This document shows, piece by piece, positions 61,515-64,000 of a DNA stretch of 64,000 bases. The stretch's first letter is position 1, and each line of letters starts with the position of its first letter. Position numbers and translations under genes: made by a program. Origin of the DNA: an uncultured Desulfobacterales bacterium (GTDB lineage Bacteria > Desulfobacterota > Desulfobacteria > Desulfobacterales > JAHEIW01). The stretch spans positions 62,001 through 126,000 of the forward strand of contig CAMYLV010000004.1 of the NCBI GenBank assembly GCA_947259495.1. Direction: 5' to 3'. The notes beneath the pieces were generated by a model that was given only the letters and a program-made list of their open reading frames with translations, did no database searches and had not been told where the DNA came from.

Positions 61515-62644
61515 AATTTTTCAGCGGCGCTTTCAAGGGTTTCGCTTTTTTTGGCAAAACAAAACCGCAGCACTTTATGATCATCTTTTTGATGATAAAG
61601 CGCCGACGGCGGAATAGCGGCTACGCCCTTTTCGACGGTCAAGCGCTTTGCAAAGACCACATCCGGTTCGTCTGAAATTTGCGAATAATCCAGCATTTGA
61701 TAGTAGGTCCCTTTGCAGGGCAGGGGCCTAAAGCGGGATTTGCCGAGCAGATCTAAAAACAGGTCCCGTTTTTGCTGATAAAATTTGGGCAGGCCCAAAT
61801 ACAGATCTTTGTTTTGCATAAATTCGGCATAGGCCAACTGAATCGGAGTATTGGATGCAAAGGTCAGGTATTGATGAATCTTTTGTAATTCGATTGAAAG
61901 GGGCTCGGGTGCCAGGCAGTAGCCGATCTTCCAGCCGGTGGTGTGATAGGTTTTGCCAAAGGAGCAGATCACAAAGCAGCGTTGGGCCAGTTGCGGATGT
62001 CGGGCTATACTTTCATGCTGCCGGCCATCGAAGATAATGTGCTCATAGGCTTCATCGCTGACAATAAGCGTTCGGGTGTTTTCAACGATCCGGGAAAGAT
62101 GGTCAATATCTTCCTTTGTCAGAACGGCACCGGTGGGGTTGTGCGGATAATTTAAAATGATGAGTTTGGTTTTGCTGTTGAAGACATTTTTGAATTCATT
62201 CCAATCAATATTGTAATCCGGAAATTTTAACTGAAGGTAAACCGGAATACCGCCGTTTAGTTGCACAGCAGGTGCATAGGCATCATAGGCCGGCTCGAGA
62301 ATAATCACTTCATCATCTTTTAGAACGACGGCAGAAATTGCTGCAAAAACCGACTCAGTGGCGCCTGTGGTTACGGTGATTTCGGTTGCCGGGTCGTATT
62401 GGGTGCCGTACAGATCATATACTTTTTCGGCAATTCGCTCACGCAACGGCATAACCCCCTGCATGGGCGCATATTGGTTATGCCCCGCGCGCATGTACCT
62501 TTCCACCAATGCAATCAGTTCAGGGTAGGTATCGAAATCCGGAAATCCCTGGGAAAGATTAATGGCTCCGTGCTTTATAGCCAGTTGCGTCATAACCGCA
62601 AAAATCGTGAGTTCGAGATCGGGCAGTTTAGATTGGAAATGCAT
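61502..62644 (-). CDS. YbdL-like methionine/kynurenine-type aminotransferase
   Basis: A 380-residue fold-type I PLP aminotransferase. The start at 62644 (MHFQSKLPDLELTIFAVMTQLA) matches the YbdL N-terminus; a frame extends 24 residues further without homology. Marks: 'AINLSQGFPDFD', 'NQYAPMQGVMPLRE', 'TTGATESVFAAI', 'LNYPHNPTGAV', 'VSDEAYEHI', 'SFGKTYHTTGWKIGYC' (PLP Lys) and 'VLRFCFAKK' (carboxylate Arg). YbdL relatives transaminate methionine and aromatic amino acids with keto acids, for example in methionine salvage. It lies upstream of the SprT-like gene in a two-gene operon. The substrate is assigned from overall similarity only. Confidence 0.88.
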   Translation of the reverse strand: MHFQSKLPDLELTIFAVMTQLAIKHGAINLSQGFPDFDTYPELIALVERYMRAGHNQYAPMQGVMPLRERIAEKVYDLYGTQYDPATEITVTTGATESVFAAISAVVLKDDEVIILEPAYDAYAPAVQLNGGIPVYLQLKFPDYNIDWNEFKNVFNSKTKLIILNYPHNPTGAVLTKEDIDHLSRIVENTRTLIVSDEAYEHIIFDGRQHESIARHPQLAQRCFVICSFGKTYHTTGWKIGYCLAPEPLSIELQKIHQYLTFASNTPIQLAYAEFMQNKDLYLGLPKFYQQKRDLFLDLLGKSRFRPLPCKGTYYQMLDYSQISDEPDVVFAKRLTVEKGVAAIPPSALYHQKDDHKVLRFCFAKKSETLESAAEKLCRI

Positions 62645-62744
62645 AATGGCGGCCTTTAAACACCAATGGTTCGAATTGAAGGTCAATGTCTTGTTCATCG
62701 AGAATGCAAATACCATAACCGGTGTGTATCCGGCACAATCTTAA

Positions 62745-62772
62745 AACCCATCTCAAAAATATGGGATGGGTT
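62745..62772. other. Short hairpin in divergent intergenic region
   Basis: AACCCATC and GATGGGTT arms around 12 bases, between the leftward aminotransferase and rightward sugar dehydrogenase genes. No T-run follows, so its role is unclear; it could be an operator or structural repeat. Nothing else stands out in 62645-62925. Confidence 0.4.
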
Positions 62773-62925
62773 CTAGCCCTGGGACAATAGGCCAATGACC
62801 GGCGGCTGTCAAGAATCCAAAACAGCCAGTTATTCTTTTTCTGGATTTAAGGGTGATTGAACCGAACGATTTTATGCCTAATTTAGGGCTTGATTATTCA
62901 CAAGCGCCTGATAGGGTAATTTAAT

Positions 62926-64000
62926 ATGATCGAAATTTTAAGAAAGAAAATAATGGCCTTGCTGGAAATTAAACCATGGCCTGTCTTTGCGATCAGAAGC
63001 CTGATGGCGATGATGGCCCTCCTGTTAAGCACCAGCGCCGGATTGGCAGCCGGCGGCAGGGCGCAAATCCCTCTTGAGCAGGTTAAGCTGCCGGCGGGAT
63101 TTAATATCGATCTATATGCGAGCAATATCCCCAATGCGCGCTCTATGGCGCTGAGCCCTGATGGGACCCTTTTCATTGGTACCCGCAAAGCCGGGAAGGT
63201 TTACGCTGTGTTGGACCGCAATGGAGATTTCCGGGCCGATGCGGTTGTCACCCTTGCAAAAGGATTGAATATGCCCAACGGGGTGGCTTTTAAAAACGGG
63301 GCGCTTTATGTCGCTGAAGTCAGTCGTGTGTTGCGCTATGATAACATCGAACAACAGCTTGATTCACCGCCCGAGCCGGTTATTGTCAACAATCGCTTTC
63401 CGGCCGACAAACATCATGGCTGGAAATACATTGCCATCGGACCCGATGGAATGCTCTACGTACCGGTCGGGGCACCATGCAACATTTGCAAAAAGGAGGA
63501 CCCGCGCTACGCCACCATCATGCGGTTGCAGCTTGACGGCAGCGGCCTTGAAATTTTTACCCGCGGGGTGCGCAACACGGTGGGGTTTGACTGGCACCCG
63601 CTAACCAAAGAGTTCTGGTTTACCAACAACGGCAGAGACTGGATGGGCGATGAGCTCCCGCCGGACACATTGAATCACGCGTCCCAAAAAAATTTGCATT
63701 TCGGTTTTCCATACTGTCATGCCGGAGATATACCGGATCCCCGATATGGCAACCAGCGCGACTGTGATGAATTTTCGCGACCGGCATTAAAGCTGGGCCC
63801 TCACGTTGCGCCCCTGGGCATGAAATTTTATACGGGTAGCATGTTCCCGTCAGCCTACCGCCATCAGATTTTTATAGCCGAACACGGATCGTGGAATCGC
63901 AGCGTTCCGATTGGCTACCGTATCACCCTGGCTGTTTTTGGCAAAAACCAGCCGCCTCGCTATGAAACATTTGCCGAAGGCTGGTTGCAGAAAGGCAAGG
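62926..64000 (+). CDS. PQQ-type (sorbosone/glucose dehydrogenase-like) beta-propeller enzyme, 3' end cut by window edge
   Basis: An open frame of 358 codons to the window end, beginning at ATG 62926. The N-terminus has basic residues then a hydrophobic segment 'IRSLMAMMALLLSTSAGLAAG', a signal peptide, so it is periplasmic. The mature part is a six-bladed soluble glucose/sorbosone dehydrogenase fold: 'LPAGFNIDLYASNIPNARSMALSPDGTLFIGTRKAGKVYAV', 'KHHGWKYIAIGPDGMLYVPVGAPCNICKKEDPRYATIMRLQLDGSG', 'GVRNTVGFDWHP', 'ELWFTNNGRDWMGDELPPDTLN'-like and 'FGFPYCHAGDIPDP'. It would oxidise a sugar or related alcohol with PQQ or act as a PQQ-independent binder. It is divergent from the aminotransferase. 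Confidence 0.85.
   Translation, partial: MIEILRKKIMALLEIKPWPVFAIRSLMAMMALLLSTSAGLAAGGRAQIPLEQVKLPAGFNIDLYASNIPNARSMALSPDGTLFIGTRKAGKVYAVLDRNGDFRADAVVTLAKGLNMPNGVAFKNGALYVAEVSRVLRYDNIEQQLDSPPEPVIVNNRFPADKHHGWKYIAIGPDGMLYVPVGAPCNICKKEDPRYATIMRLQLDGSGLEIFTRGVRNTVGFDWHPLTKEFWFTNNGRDWMGDELPPDTLNHASQKNLHFGFPYCHAGDIPDPRYGNQRDCDEFSRPALKLGPHVAPLGMKFYTGSMFPSAYRHQIFIAEHGSWNRSVPIGYRITLAVFGKNQPPRYETFAEGWLQKGK

Overview
The window looks like chromosomal DNA of a strictly or mainly anaerobic, Gram-negative bacterium, most likely a Desulfobacterota (former Deltaproteobacteria) lineage. This is an inference from gene content: a tripartite TRAP transporter, a split B12-dependent acyl-CoA mutase, a selenium-type molybdenum hydroxylase maturation set, a dnaG-rpoD pair, minor pilins with PilY1, and very abundant short palindromic intergenic repeats. 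No ribosomal RNA or sulfate-reduction gene is present to settle the taxonomy, and both window edges cut genes.

About 1.3-19.9 kb is one long rightward catabolic region. A promoter overlapped by a perfect 9-bp-arm palindrome leads into a class III CoA-transferase, a GntR/FCD regulator, the two subunits of a methylmalonyl-CoA-mutase-like enzyme, HyuA and HyuB (hydantoinase/oxoprolinase/acetone-carboxylase superfamily), a PaaK-like acyl-CoA ligase, an atypical thiolase, a three-subunit molybdenum hydroxylase (FAD, 2Fe-2S and Mo subunits) and a DctPQM TRAP transporter. At 19.9-23.6 kb follow a MocA-like molybdopterin cytidylyltransferase, a DsrE-like protein, a transglutaminase-like protein, and YqeB/EF2563-like and YqeC-like proteins that belong to selenium-dependent Mo hydroxylase maturation. 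Then come an MFS transporter and two proteins of unknown function. Read together, this is a candidate uptake and degradation system for an organic acid or N-heterocycle whose substrate is not evident from the sequence. The mutase carries the Tyr/Arg pair of methylmalonyl-type mutases but a strongly altered active-site loop.

The 26.5-34.8 kb part holds a dynamin-like GTPase, a YcaO-TPR fusion, tRNA-Ala(CGC), a GAF-PAS-PAS-PAS-LuxR regulator, a tandem-receiver protein and a possible 20-codon ORF. From 35 to 45.8 kb lie housekeeping genes: hisB, hisA, dnaG, rpoD (with a remarkable basic repeat extension of about 220 residues), tRNA-Met(CAT), a Nif3-like protein, a zinc-ribbon coiled-coil protein, rnpB, a protein with a C-terminal HPr domain, and ispD. 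From 46 to 52 kb are an AhpF/thioredoxin-reductase-like flavoprotein and a large MscK-like channel. The leftward operon at 52.2-59.6 kb encodes type IV pilus minor pilins and PilY1. The end has a SprT/DUF2786 protein, a YbdL-like aminotransferase and a truncated PQQ-type sugar dehydrogenase.

Intergenic space is unusually structured. A composite repeat made of a ~68-bp A unit and a ~32-bp B unit occurs at six loci. A second inverted-repeat family (ACCTGAATTTTGCA ends) occurs at three loci. A 144-bp imperfect palindrome starts exactly on the stop codon of the PaaK-like gene. The sequences flanking the AhpF-like gene at 46.3-48.4 kb reappear, inverted and fused together without the gene, at 60.0-60.3 kb.
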